A stretch of 64,000 bases of DNA, from positions 108,416-172,415 of the forward strand of contig BLJB01000249.1 in NCBI GenBank assembly GCA_013423325.1, read 5' to 3'. Below are positions 48,093 to 59,069 of the stretch, one piece after another. The notes under the pieces are model-generated. The model was not told the origin of the DNA. It saw only the letters and a program-made list of their open reading frames with translations, and did not search any database. How positions within the stretch are numbered: position 1 is the stretch's first letter; each line of letters starts with the position of its first letter. A program made the position numbers and the translations under genes. Source of the stretch: Usnea hakonensis (lineage: Eukaryota > Ascomycota > Lecanoromycetes > Lecanorales > Parmeliaceae).

Positions 48093-48396
48093 TTTCTCTG
48101 TTCGAGTATGTGATATGTAACTTAAGCTGACTGCTGCAAGAAGCAAGAAGCAAAGAGATTTGAATTGACTGGGTACGAGTGGGCTGTAAGGCTAAGGTAC
48201 CACTGGTACCTACAGGTGATCTACTTTAGGGCTTAGCTCCCGGGTCCTGTTTAGATCCCGCAAGAATTAAGGTAGGTACCTAGGTAGGTCCACCTGCTGA
48301 AGCAAGCTCGGTAAGGTGATAAGGTGAAGGGCTCTCAGTGGAGTAGTGTCATTTTACGCTCTCGGGCTCCGTTTTCTCCCTGTATACACCTTGGCG
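48093..48396. promoter_or_regulatory. divergent promoter, oxygenase / MKT1
   Basis: 304 bases between the two start codons with AAGGTACCACTGGTACC at 48193-48209 and AAGGTAGGTACCTAGGTAGG at 48269-48288, both near-palindromic and part of the dispersed intergenic motif. Confidence 0.55.
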
Positions 48397-51023
48397 ATGG
48401 GTGGTATGTGAAGCTCTCACAAGACAGCTTTTGAGGCTAACCTCTCTGTAGTCTTGGCCTTTGACGTCTGGGCAGCAGACAAAGGTATCGCCAAGTCATT
48501 CGATCTCAAATTCCTCCAAGACCGTGTTATAGGTATCGACGCTGCCTACTACATCGATGGCCTGAACAATGATCCCCTATTATCTGCCCTCGGAGGCTCT
48601 CCCCTGGCTTTTGAGAAGACCGTCATCGACGTCGTAACGCATTTGCAAAATGCTGGATTGAAATTACACTTCGTTTTCAACGGCTTGGACTCGGGCGTTG
48701 GCAATGATCCGATGGCAAGCTCTGTAAGAGCTGCGCAACTCGACAGCGAGGCTTTCACTCTCTATGAAACCCAACAAGCCAAAAAGGCCAGAGATGTATT
48801 CAAGGAATCAGGTACGCTTTGATCAAGAGTTCTGCATTGAAGACAAATCTTTAAGCTGTTCGCTAGGCCACTGGTATTCTTCAGCCTTGTCCGAAACTCT
48901 CAAAAAGATTTTGCATGAGCAGGGTGTTTCTTTCACTGTTGCACCATATAGCGCACTAGCTCAGGTAAACTCGAATGGTCTACGTATGTAAGCTATGCTG
49001 AAAACTTGCAGCTTGTGTACTACGAACACCACCCAAGTCAATTTATCGATGCAGTTTACGGTCCATCAGAGCTCTTTTGCTTTGGCATTGACAAGCTCAT
49101 TACAAGATTCGATATCACGGATGACAGTCAGGATATGGGCGAGAAAAGAAACCTGGAATCTCCTAGCCTTGACTTTTCAAAATTCCAATGGATCGATCGA
49201 CGAGACTGTCTTGCAGCGCTCGACAATATACCTGTGAATATTTTCATCGATTCTCTTCTTTTGGCTGGTTCCGGCCTTCTTCTCGGTTTCCCGCCACTGC
49301 AGAACGAAGCTGTCCATCGCAAGCCATTTACTATGCGTAGTGTTGTCGATATGATCATTTCATGCGGAGGTAGCGTTGCCCGCTTGTGTGCTCAGTACTC
49401 TAATGATCCTGCTGTAAAAGGGGTCTACCTAGACCAATACAAGAGGGCCTTGACTAGAATCAGGCACCACGTCATTATGACCGATGAAGGTGATGTTGAA
49501 ATCTTAGACAAGGAGCACGCACCTGATGATGCGCATGAGTGCATTGGCCTGCGTCTGCCTGAAGAACTTTACATGTATCTCTCTCGTGGTATGCTTCGTC
49601 CAAGAACTCTTAATTGGTTGACCTCCGGCAAGATTTCTATCCTACAGCCTCTTGCAGGAGGCGATGGTCGACCGTATCAGCATCTGGTGAAGATCCAGCT
49701 AGATCCGTTGAGGAGGCAGGCCCTATCGCTGTTGACTGAGCCAATACATCGTTATTATCACTCAAGGGACATTACAACGAGTCTTTGGTTTGACTCCTCA
49801 TACGAGGGAAAGTTCAACATGAGAGATTTATCTTCTTCTCGGGACTTGCTGTCAAAGTGGAATGTCAAGAACAATCTCATAGCAGGGGTACATAACAGTT
49901 CATCTGCATCAGTTTCTCTAAGCTAATTATGACATAGTACTCTACCGAGGACTTGCCCGCGGGTACTCTCTCATTTGCAATTCTCAGCCTGGAGAATCCC
50001 GAATTCGCTGTGAAGACGGTTACGCAAAAGCCAAAGGCTGGCCAAGAGGTGAGAATCAAATCGGCTAGGCAGCGACGAGATGCTGATTGTGCCAAGTCCT
50101 TGAAACACCGTGATGAGATACTTGCAAACGCTGTTTGGCGCTTGCTCCAGCTACGAGGCTACTTGAACGAGCAGCATCAGCTCACAGAGTGGGGCAAAGT
50201 ATTGGAGGCCGTATGGTCAGCGTCCGGCACGAGAAGAGACGAGGAAGAGGCTGCGTTGATTGCCGTGGAGCTAATGCGTTTCGAGCTCATAAATCCGGAC
50301 ACCATGTTCTTAGGGTATGGTGGTGCACCAGGGAACGGATCAGGTCGGTGCAGACGTTTGGAGACTGACTGCATGAATTCTGCTAATCAGTGCACCAGAT
50401 ATTGACAAGCGCAATGCCATGCTAGTGTCTCGCGTTGCTTGTCTCGGCAAAATTCGTCACTCGGCCACGGGTTATAGTGGTCCCTTAAGTCGACATATGC
50501 TTGCTTACCACTCAATCGTGTCGAATGTGCACGCAAGTTTGCGTGATTTGCTGGAGATGATTGTCGCGGCCATGTTCTTGGAGGGTCTGGTTGATAGAGA
50601 CCGCGACGACTGGGTCGATATTTCTCTCGGGTACGTCTACTTACCCGATAATTCCATTCTGACATCCTTTGCTGATGCTTGTCTAGCTTGCCACTCTATC
50701 AAGAGCAGTCGTGTGCTCTCGGAGTCTTGACTATGCACTTTCTAGATGACTTGTGTACCTACCCAGACCCTACATCGGAGACTACCCGGGCAGAAGTGAA
50801 AAGGAAAGGGCAGGATTGGATTATGCACGGTGACTTTAGTGGTAGCCTAGACGATGCTTTCAAGATCTGGGATGCTGTAAGTGAAATGAGGCTGATGGGC
50901 GTGGGTCAGCTATGATGCTTATCTTATCTCTAGGTCTTTCAAGGCGTAAAGGCAGCTGGGAACAAGTTGAAAGATGTCGAGATCTGGGATGAAGTGGATA
51001 CATGGCTATATCAGAGGAGGTAA
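48397..51023 (+). CDS. MKT1: MKT1 family XPG-like post-transcriptional regulator
   Basis: XPG/FEN1-fold protein that in yeast acts with Pbp1 to regulate translation and mRNA stability; members usually lack nuclease activity. Eight exons: 48397-48403, 48452-48811, 48867-48964, 49012-49887, 49938-50343, 50399-50630, 50687-50876 and 50934-51023; 752 residues. The first exon is just ATG GGT G. Blocks: AADKGIAKSFDLKFLQDRVI, GIDAAYYIDGL, KLHFVFNGLD, HEQGVSFTVAPYSALAQLVY, DAVYGPSELFCFGIDKLITR, then the MKT1 N and C domains (LPLYQEQSCALGVLTMHFLD, WDEVDTWLYQRR). The exon 3 acceptor could instead lie 18 bases downstream; both keep frame. Confidence 0.9.
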
Positions 51024-51704
51024 GGAGAGGTGTGAGATGAGCTTGACATGTGTCAATGCTACACCAAACCGAAATCATGAAGAGCTGAAATTACATAGAC
51101 TGATCATTTTGACGGTATGTATGCGCTCAATCTACTAGACGGTAAAATGGAAACACAACACATGTTGCTGATAGAGTTGGTTGATACAAAAGCAAAAGGA
51201 GTAGTAGTCACAATGGCTTCAACTTAGTCACGGATGAAGTCAAGTCAGTACGAGCAGATGAAATGAAGCTGTCTTATCCAGAGTGCTCCTGAGTCATGCA
51301 GCAAATTTATTCGGCCATATACCTAGTCAACGAGTCAGTGAGTCCATGTAAGGTAAGTTTGGTAATAAATATGACACAGTAACTTACTTACCTTAATTAC
51401 GGTACGAATACTCTAGTAGGCTCGGTAGCCTGTAGGGGCACCGCTATTTTGCCCCAGCACTAGGCTTTCCGATACTGTGTCCTCACTCCTCATCTCTCAT
51501 TCTCACTCCCTCAGTCTCCAATAACAAATTTTCTGACAACGTTGTATAGATATTGCATTTTCTTACCTCTTTACCATCTGTACAACTCATTGATTCCTAA
51601 TTTTGGCTCTCTCCGTCACCAGAGTCTTGAAGAAATCATCATTTCAGGGAATTACTCTCAAGTACTGTAGGAGATTCTTCATCAAACTGCATCAAGCTGC
51701 TATC
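51024..51704. other. intergenic
   Basis: 3' flank of MKT1 and promoter of the PDI gene. AGGTA-type motifs at about 51348-51400 (TAAGGTAAG, CTTACTTACCTTAA). Pyrimidine-rich leader just before the PDI start. Confidence 0.5.
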
Positions 51705-52858
51705 ATGGCTCGACTTAGCTACCTCCTCCTCTCCGCCTTTGCTGTCCTAGGCGCCAATGCAACCTCCTCTGTTCTTGACCTCATACCAGACAATTTCGAC
51801 GAAATCGTTTTAAAATCCGGCAAACCAGCCCTCGTCGAGTTCTTTGCTCCTTGGTGCGGTCATTGCAAGAAGTTAGCTCCCATCTACGAAGAGTTGGCTA
51901 CCAACTTTGAGTTTGCCAAAGATAAGGTCTCAATCGCAAAGGTAGATGCCGATGCGGAGAAAGAACTCGGAAGGAAATTTGGTGTACAGGGTTTCCCCAC
52001 CCTGAAGTGGTTCGACGGCAAGAGTGATAAGCCTACAGACTACCAAGGCGGCCGGGATTTGGAGAGTCTGTCAATTTTCATTTCCGAAAAAACGGGTCTT
52101 AAATTAAAAACCAAAAAAGCAGCTCCGAGTGCTGTGGAAATGCTTACAGATAGATCGTTCAAGGCTGAGATTGGTGGTGAGAAGGATGTCTTGGTGGCTT
52201 TCACTGCCCCATGGTGCGGACGTATGTTGCAGCCATTCTTATACCATTTCAACCCGAGATAGCTGACGCGTTCGCAGACTGCAAGAGCTTGGCGCCTATT
52301 TGGGAACAAGTGGCAACCGACTACGCCTCGGAGCCCAACGTCTTGATCGCCAAAGTGGACGCTGAAGCCGAAAATTCAAAATCCACAGCCCAAGATCAAG
52401 GCGTGAAGTCATATCCTACCATCAAATACTTCCCCAAGGGTTCCACCACCCCAGAACCATATGAGGGCGGCCGAACCGAGGAGGACATTCTCTCATTCAT
52501 GAACGAGAAGGCGGGCGTTCACCGCACGATTGGCGGCAAGCTAGACGAAATTGCTGGCACGATCCCAAGTCTGGATGTCATTGTGGGCAAGCTTACCGGT
52601 GGCGAAAGCATTACCAGTCTCTCGGAACAAATCACCACTGCTGCAAAGGTATCGAAGGACAAGTATGCGGAATACTATGTCAAAGTCTCGGACAAACTCA
52701 GCAAAAACGCGGGATACGCGGAGAAAGAGCTTGCTAGGTTGCAAGGTCTGATCAAAAAGGGGGGGTTGGCACCGGAGAAGATGGATGATTTGACTTCTCG
52801 GTCCAACATTTTGAGACGATTTAAGGGCGACGAATCAACCGTCAAAGAAGAGTTGTGA
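51705..52858 (+). CDS. tigA: ER protein disulfide isomerase, tigA/ERp38 type
   Basis: ER-lumen enzyme that forms and reshuffles disulfides. Exons 51705-52221 and 52278-52858; 365 residues. Signal peptide MARLSYLLLSAFAVLGANA, then two thioredoxin domains, each with a CGHC active site (FFAPWCGHCKKLAPIYEELA; the second, APWCGH|CKSLAP, is split by the intron exactly within GHC), each followed by a cis-Pro motif (GFPTLKWF, SYPTIKYF). An all-helical ERp29-like C-terminal domain follows (VSKDKYAEYYVKV, AEKELARLQGLIKKGGLAPE). The last four residues are KEEL, a KDEL-type retention signal variant. Length and order match the fungal family. Confidence 0.95.
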
Positions 52859-53165
52859 AAGATTCGAAATTGTAAGATAAGACTTACATAGTGGCTCTCA
52901 ACACATCTACGCCATATTCCAAGAAAAGCCCCTTTTCGTTATAGGCCAAGGCCTTCGGGTACACTTTTTCAGAAGTGCATTTGTAGGTGACTTCATTGAG
53001 TGTAATCCATATTTAAGGATTTCTTCCGGTATCATACTAGCATATCTCAACAAGTCCGTAGATATATCGAACCAATTCCTAAAAGACATCGGCATCTACC
53101 TCCAGATGTCCCAAATATGGTTCTAGATAGGCGAGTACCGTGGGGAGTTGCAGTCGTCTACGCCT
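52859..53165. other. convergent spacer
   Basis: Between the PDI gene and HSBP1, tail-to-tail; no feature seen. Confidence 0.5.
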
Positions 53166-53400
53166 TCAGACTTCCCCGTTCTCTGGGTTGTTCCCCGCTT
53201 TGATTGCTGCTTCCATATCATCGAGCCGTCGGGACATCTCGTCCACTGTTAAACGTTAGTCAATGTCCCAATTCACGTCTGCGGTAGCGTCCAATACTTT
53301 TCGCAAATAGTTGGGCAGAAACCGTGGAGAATTTGGGACCAAGGTTGTTTAGAAGATTGTCGACGGCTTTGACAAGGTCATTCTCCTCCCCCGTGCTCAT
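53166..53400 (-). CDS. heat shock factor-binding protein 1 (HSBP1-like)
   Basis: Small coiled-coil protein that in animals and plants binds the HSF1 trimer and also helps WASH-complex assembly. Two exons, 53298-53400 and 53166-53245, joined at GAAAA|GTATTGG..AACAG|TGGACG, encode 60 residues: MSTGEENDLVKAVDNLLNNL, GPKFSTVSAQLFAKMDEMSR, RLDDMEAAIKAGNNPENGEV. The heptad pattern and the central FAKMDEMSRRLDDME match HSBP1 closely. It is divergent from EBP2, 393 bases apart. Confidence 0.88.
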
Positions 53401-53793
53401 CGCAGTCTGTTATTAAGGCAATTGGTCAGAAATTGGTGGGATCAAGAAACACAGAAGACCGTACACTTGGACGAGAGTTCAGATCTCGATTGGCTGACGA
53501 CATTCCGGGTACGACATCAAAGTGTTGTGTTTTTGCTGAGGATTCAGCGCCGACCCGCCTGTGACTTTAGTCTATGAAGATTTGTTCATCTACTCTATAT
53601 AGTCCGTTCTGGTAGAGTACGAGGGGTAGGTACCTTAGAGGGGCACTCGGTTGCGGGTCGCGTCCGTACTCTATGTCTTTTTTTTTTTTTTAACGAGACA
53701 GGCTAGGTACCTTACCGTAAAGTACCTATATCACTTTTTCAAATTCTTCTCAATCACAATAGTACTTGTACACAGACTTGTGCACATCGTGCC
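53401..53793. promoter_or_regulatory. divergent promoter, HSBP1 / EBP2
   Basis: Contains a 13-T run near 53679-53691, GGTAGGTACCTTAGAG at about 53625-53640 and TAGGTACCTTACCGTAAAG at 53705-53723. Both strands must start transcription here. Confidence 0.5.
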
Positions 53794-55064
53794 ATGGCAA
53801 AAAAAAGCAGACTCATTGCGGCGCTTAATGCTCATCAAGGTCGCGATTACAAATTAGAGAAGCAAAAGAAGTTGCAAAAGCAGGCTACCAAGAAAACACG
53901 CACGAAGACTGCAGGATCAATTCTGGAAGAACAGGGAAATGCTGAGGTACAGGCAAACAGCATACTATCTATGCCCCAAGATGAGAGCGACGGCTGGGAA
54001 AGTGATGAGAGTGAAGCAGCAGGAGAAATAGCTGTATGTCGAGCATCTGTCGAGCACCTGTGACTATAGATGCTGCGTCTTATTGACTAGACCGTAGGTC
54101 GATACTTCAAGGTTGCTGGAAGATGAAAGTGACAGTGATAGCAGCTTAGGCGGTGAAGATGCGGAGGACCTAGGCCTTGAAGAAGCAGAAGACCAAGACG
54201 CCATTCCCCTCTCAGACATCGAATCCCTCGCTTCAGAAGACAGAGCGGATATCCTTTCCCATCAACGCCTCACAATTAATAATACTACTGCTCTAACAAA
54301 AGCTTTGAAGAGCATAAGTTTGCCTTCTAGCCTCCCTTTCTCTGCCCACCAAACTATCACGACCTCTCAGCCCGTAGCAATTTCGGATGTCAATGACGAC
54401 ATAAGCCGGGAATTGGCCTTCTACAAGCAATGCCTCGACGCAGCCAACGAGGCCCGAACTACGCTCAAGAAGGAAGGGGTCCCTTTCTCGCGGCCCACCG
54501 ATTACTTTGCGGAAATGGTTAAAAGCGACGAGCACATGGGAACAATCAAGTCGAAGATAGTAGACGAGGCGGCCAATAAAAAGGCGGCCGCCGATGCAAG
54601 GAAGCAGAGAGATCTAAAGAAGTTTGGGAAGCAAGTCCAGGTCGCAAAATTACAGGAAAGAGATAAGGCAAAGAGGGACACGTTGGACAAGATCAACTTG
54701 CTCAAGAGAAGTATGAAGTCCTACCTTTAGAGCTCTTCAGTGCGGTTGAGTTACTGATCTAGTTACAGAAAGGAAGAATATAGACACAGGCGCTGTAAAT
54801 GAAGAAGATCTGTTCGATGTAGTACTCGAAGATGATGCTAAAGACGATCGATCATCGGCAAATGCCAAAGAGAGAAAGGGTCGAGGGCAAATGCGGAGTA
54901 AAAGGCAAAAGAAAGACGACCAGCACGGCTTTGGTGGCAAGAAGCGATTTTCTAAAAGCACCGACGCTGCTTCGACTGGCGACCTCCGTGGGTTTTCAGC
55001 AAATAAGATGAAGGGGAAAAAGGTGCCCCAGAGGCTGGGAAAGAGCAGGAGAGCTAAGCTGTGA
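53794..55064 (+). CDS. EBP2: rRNA-processing protein EBP2
   Basis: Nucleolar factor for 27S pre-rRNA processing and 60S assembly. Exons 53794-54033, 54098-54710 and 54769-55064; 382 residues. The N-terminus MAKKSRLIAALNAHQGRDYK is basic, then a long acidic Ser/Asp/Glu region, and the conserved core: DDISRELAFYKQCLDAANEA, LKKEGVPFSRPTDYFAEMVK, SDEHMGTIKSKI, KQRDLKKFGKQVQVAKLQER and the C-terminal Lys-rich block DDQHGFGGKKRFSKS with KGKKVPQRLGKSRRAKL. All typical of EBP2. Confidence 0.95.
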
Positions 55065-55322
55065 CGAGAAAGGACTTGAGAAAAGCAGAGGAGACCATGG
55101 TCTGTTTATATTTTAGCATCAGCTGAGGAGTCGGCAAGATACCCAAAGGACTGTTGAATAACTAGAGTTTTATTGAAAGTGGCTTACATACTTCCGTATC
55201 ACGACGCATTCCGTCCGAACTTGAATTTGAGATGAGTTTTCATACGCCATACAATCTCCACATTCGATAACGGTGGATATCATCCAAAAGGCTCCAAGAG
55301 GTACACACGGTTCCCACTTCTC

Positions 55323-57019
55323 CTAGTATTTCCGTCTGATTGAAGGCTGCCACTTGCGCTGGAGGCTGTTCTGAGCAAGCTCAGTTCCAGGGTCGGGAGC
55401 AAATGCTTGCAGTCGGCGTACAAGATTGCTTTTTGATATTAGTAGCAAAATCCAATCGTTCGCGAGGGCTTCGAAACTTACTTGACGGGTAAATATGGCC
55501 GACTCTCTTTAAGAGCCAGATCGATCTTCTCTTGAGCTTGAGTTGCGTGCGTCTTAAAGTGTTTCATGATTCTCGCCTTGCCGTCCGGTTTTGAAGCTTG
55601 ATGTACACGATGGAAACAACCTTCGAATGTGCATCTCCATAAATCTCCAGGACCTTGGGGCTCGGTGGATGGAAGGTCATACTCGACCACCCTCAGCTCC
55701 AAGTACTTCCGTGGAAAATACTTCACGCCGTGAGCATCTTCCGGAGAGCCTTCTCGTGGATTTGTCAGGAACTCCAAGTCTTCGGCCGTCTGTAGCGTTG
55801 CGATGGGAGATTCTTCCGACAATCGCAAATGCTCGTCACTTTCTTCTTCTTTGTATGGATCTCCGATCGGTCCGTCCAGAGCGAGAAGACTTTTTCGGCG
55901 ACCCGCAGCTTTTCGAGCGGTCTTGCCTCCGCTTGGCTGTAGAATTGATTTGCGCTTACGGGTGAGGACATTGGGGGCGTCGTCTTCCTCTTCGCCGGAG
56001 AGAATGGAATCAGACAATTGTTTTGAGGGTGGCGTTTCAGGTAAGTAACCTCCCACTTCGGTGGTTGCATTGGCTTTACAAGTCTTTTTATCTTTATGTC
56101 CCTCAAGGTGCGGTGATTGCGATTTTCTCTTTTTGGGGCTGTCTATGTCCTCTGACAAGGGGGCTTTGGGAGCATTGTTAATTCCAAAGACTCTGGCTTC
56201 AACCTTACTATACTCATCCTATAGCAACGTCAGATGGCGAATCGCTTCTTTGCCCATGTTACGTACGGGAAAGTTCATTTCATAGTAGTTCAGCATCGGC
56301 GTTTGGGCCCAGTCCAGTCCTTCTTGACACTCGAGCATGGAGGTGATCAGGAACCCACGATGCTCATGAAACGCTTCTCGGACATCATCGACATCAGAGA
56401 GGCGCAATGATTTTCCCAACGCGAGGTACTGTAGTCTTTTAACGGCTGAGCCTGAGGAGAGATAGATTGGCAATACCTCTTTGAATAACACTCTGCTGTA
56501 CCTTTCTAATTCTTTTGCGTTGAGCTTCGGACGCTTCTTGATCGCTCTCCTCAGCTTATCTGCGAGCATGTAGAACATAGATGCCGCCTCGTTCATCAGA
56601 GAATATGTCTCCTTGAAGGAGGTTGCTGAACTCTGAATCTCAAACCAGCCTGCCTTGCCTGCCGCCCAAAACCCGTAAGAACCATCCTGATACTCGGCGA
56701 ATGCGTAGGTTGTAACGTTCCTGAGTTCGATCCGACTCTCGCGGTATCCTTTGTCCCTTACTAATTCGATGCCGTTAGTGTTGACAAGCCGAATCAATGA
56801 TTGACCCATCGTACCAAGCGGAAGTAAGTCGCTGTCGACCTTCTCCAATTTCCCCGATACTATGACTGGGTGGGCCTTGTGAGCTGCCAGCAAGCTACAA
56901 ACCTTCCCAGTCTTCTGAGAGGTAACGTTGATCTTTTTTAGGTTGAAGGTAGGCCACTCGTCTGAATTGATGAGAGAAGGATCTTTTGGTTTGAGTACGT
57001 CCTCTTCTAGGATTTCCAT
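55323..57019 (-). CDS. protein with DNMT1 replication-foci-like (RFTS) domain
   Basis: Probable nuclear chromatin protein. Exons 56267-57019, 55482-56218 and 55323-55428; 531 residues. Residues about 20-165 (DEWPTFNLKKINVTSQKTGK, GIELVRDKGYRESRIELRNV, TTYAFAEYQDGSYGFWAAGK, AGWFEIQSSATSFKETYSLM) resemble the replication-foci domain of fungal and animal DNMT1; there is no methyltransferase domain. The second half is charged, with KKRKSQ- and RKAAGRRKS-type nuclear signals, and has a C2H2-like CTFEGCFHRVHQ..HFKTH near the C-terminus. The first intron is 48 bases (donor GTACGT, branch CTGAC, acceptor TAG), a multiple of three with an in-frame TAG, so it looks like an interrupted frame until removed. 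It is divergent from PUS4. Confidence 0.82.
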
Positions 57020-57419
57020 TGATTTTGCTGGTCTTGGTGAACAAGTCGAGTTGGACTTGGACTGGGACTAGGACTAGGACTTTCCCAGACGCGAAACGGA
57101 CGTGGTGATCTTGACCCTGAGTGTGCCATGGGTGTGGCCATATCAAAGCGGCAGCATGACGCCTGTCAGCACCTCGGCACGCTCGGTATAAGGTAATAAT
57201 CAATCTCGCTTATGATAGCTTCCTGGTACTTTACTTGAATATGTAGTATTGTACGAGTACCATATACATGAGTATTTTATTCATAGAGCTCAATACGACA
57301 GCAAAAGTGAAGGTTCATGGCCTTTTAATAATGATATAATTCTCTGTCTTGATGATGCAACCAGTGACGGATCCATTCAACTATTGATGCCCGCCTTGAC
57401 CTCGCTACTCAAGAATACC
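57020..57419. promoter_or_regulatory. divergent promoter, RFTS protein / PUS4
   Basis: 400 bases between start codons. A GGACTTGGACTGGGACTAGGACTAGGACTT-like hexamer series lies at about 57051-57081, next to the RFTS gene start. No gene. Confidence 0.5.
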
Positions 57420-58942
57420 ATGACCAAAACAAAAGGCAAGGTGGTAGAAGGTATCTTTGGTGAGACTTTCCGCTCTTGATCCCCTCGCTTCCTTCATTTC
57501 AACTCATTACTGGACAATCAGCAATTAATAAACCCGCCTCCATCTCCTCGGCACAAGCAATACGAAATCTTCAGCATCTCTTCAACCCTTCCGCACTTTT
57601 CGCTCCTTGGCTTGCTGCTGAACGTTCCAATCGCAAAGTTGAGGTACGTACGTTCCAGAATTTCGCTCTCGTCTTTGGTATCAATTCTGTCTCACACGCC
57701 GTTCTGTTGGTGGCAGAACCCACTGCATCCACTTCCTACAGCTGTCCTGACTTGTTGTTCTTGGTGAAAAGCCAAGCCTCAGCAGCAAACGGATATATTG
57801 CCTCTCTGGATTCGTTTCATCCATCAACCTTTCCCCTTACAAGAGCGAAGCTGAATCCGAATATTGCATAGGAGCGCACTCACCGTAATCGCCGAAAGGA
57901 TAAACGTGTCCAAGTCAAGATTGGCCATGGCGGCACTCTCGACCCCATGGCTACCGGCGTCCTCATCATGGGTGTAGGCACGGGTACGAAAAACCTACAA
58001 AGATTCCTCGAATGTACCAAGACTTATGAGGCTACAATACTCTTTGGGGCGGCTACAGATACGTACGACGTCCTGGGTAAGGTTCTTCGGAGGGCAGAAT
58101 ATGGGCAGGTAAGTAGAGAAAAGGTGATGGAGGCATTGAGCAAGTTCAGAGGAAAGATCATGCAGAGACCGCCCATTTACTCGGCATTAAGAGTGCAAGG
58201 AAAGAGACTCTACGAATATGCCAGAGAAGGCAAAGCGGTTCCGAAAGATATCGAGGAGCGGCCGGGGGAAGTAAAGGAAATCGAGCTTATGGAGTGGATG
58301 GCAGGAGGGAGCCATAAATATAATTTTCCCGAACAAGAAGCAGAGGATGAGGCGAAGATTCTAGCTGAAAAGGTGTTGCATCTTGGAGGGGCTATTGCGA
58401 TGTCGGAGAAAACAAGCCAAGGTGAATCCATGACCGAAACCGCAAGCATGGGGATGAAGAGAAAGCGTTTCTTGGATGACGATGATAGCCTTCTAACCAA
58501 CCAAAAATCAGAGCAAGGGCTTGATGGACATTCTCGTCGTCTCATGTCAGGAGGGCTGCAAAGCCGCCCTCAAAGCCCAGAGCAGATCAACACCCTTTCA
58601 CAGCAAAATTCGCCATCATCAGTAGAAGGCCCACCAGCAGTCAGATTGCGCTTGACAGTGACATCAGGGTTCTACGTTCGTTCACTCAGTCACGATCTAG
58701 GTGAAGCGGTAGGTTCACTAGCGTGCATGTGCGATTTAGTGCGTACTAGGCAGGGTGACTTCGAATTGGGCAAGAACGTGCTAGATTGGGAAATTTTGAA
58801 CAAGGGAGAAGAGACGTGGGGACCAAAGGTCGAGCAGCTACTTGCAGAATGGGCCAGGGGCAATGAAGATATGGATGGTGTCGTTGACGACAGTGACGGA
58901 GAAGGAAGAAGACGAAGAAGAAATAGTAGTAGTGATGTATAA
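57420..58942 (+). CDS. PUS4: tRNA pseudouridine-55 synthase
   Basis: TruB-type enzyme that makes pseudouridine 55 in the T-loop of nuclear and mitochondrial tRNAs. Exons 57420-57459, 57522-57643 and 57872-58942; 410 residues. FAINKPASISSAQAIRNLQH opens the fold; GHGGTLDPMATGVLIMGVG holds the catalytic Asp; KTYEATILFGAATDTYDVLG, MQRPPIYSALRVQGKRLYEY and LRLTVTSGFYVRSLSHDLGE complete the TruB motifs I-III. A 100-residue acidic insertion before the last block is common in fungal Pus4, and the C-terminus is acidic then Arg/Ser-rich. The middle intron of 228 bases is long for this window. Confidence 0.95.
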
Positions 58943-59069
58943 CTTGTTGGGATACCCAGCGCGACGTAGAAACCAGAATATTTGGCAAATGCTACCCCAT
59001 GCCTGCCTCGCTATGCAAAATGGCAAATATGCAAGGCGTCGTCTTATCAATCATATCAGATGAATTGAA

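Noticed and set aside
53679..53691. T-run as a possible terminator or poly(A)-related signal.
   Set aside because: A simple homopolymer in a divergent promoter; no evidence of termination there.
56158..56266. In-frame TAG between two long same-frame parts of the RFTS gene, suggesting a nonsense mutation or read-through.
   Set aside because: A 48-base intron with GTACGT donor, CTGAC branch and TAG acceptor removes the stop and keeps frame.
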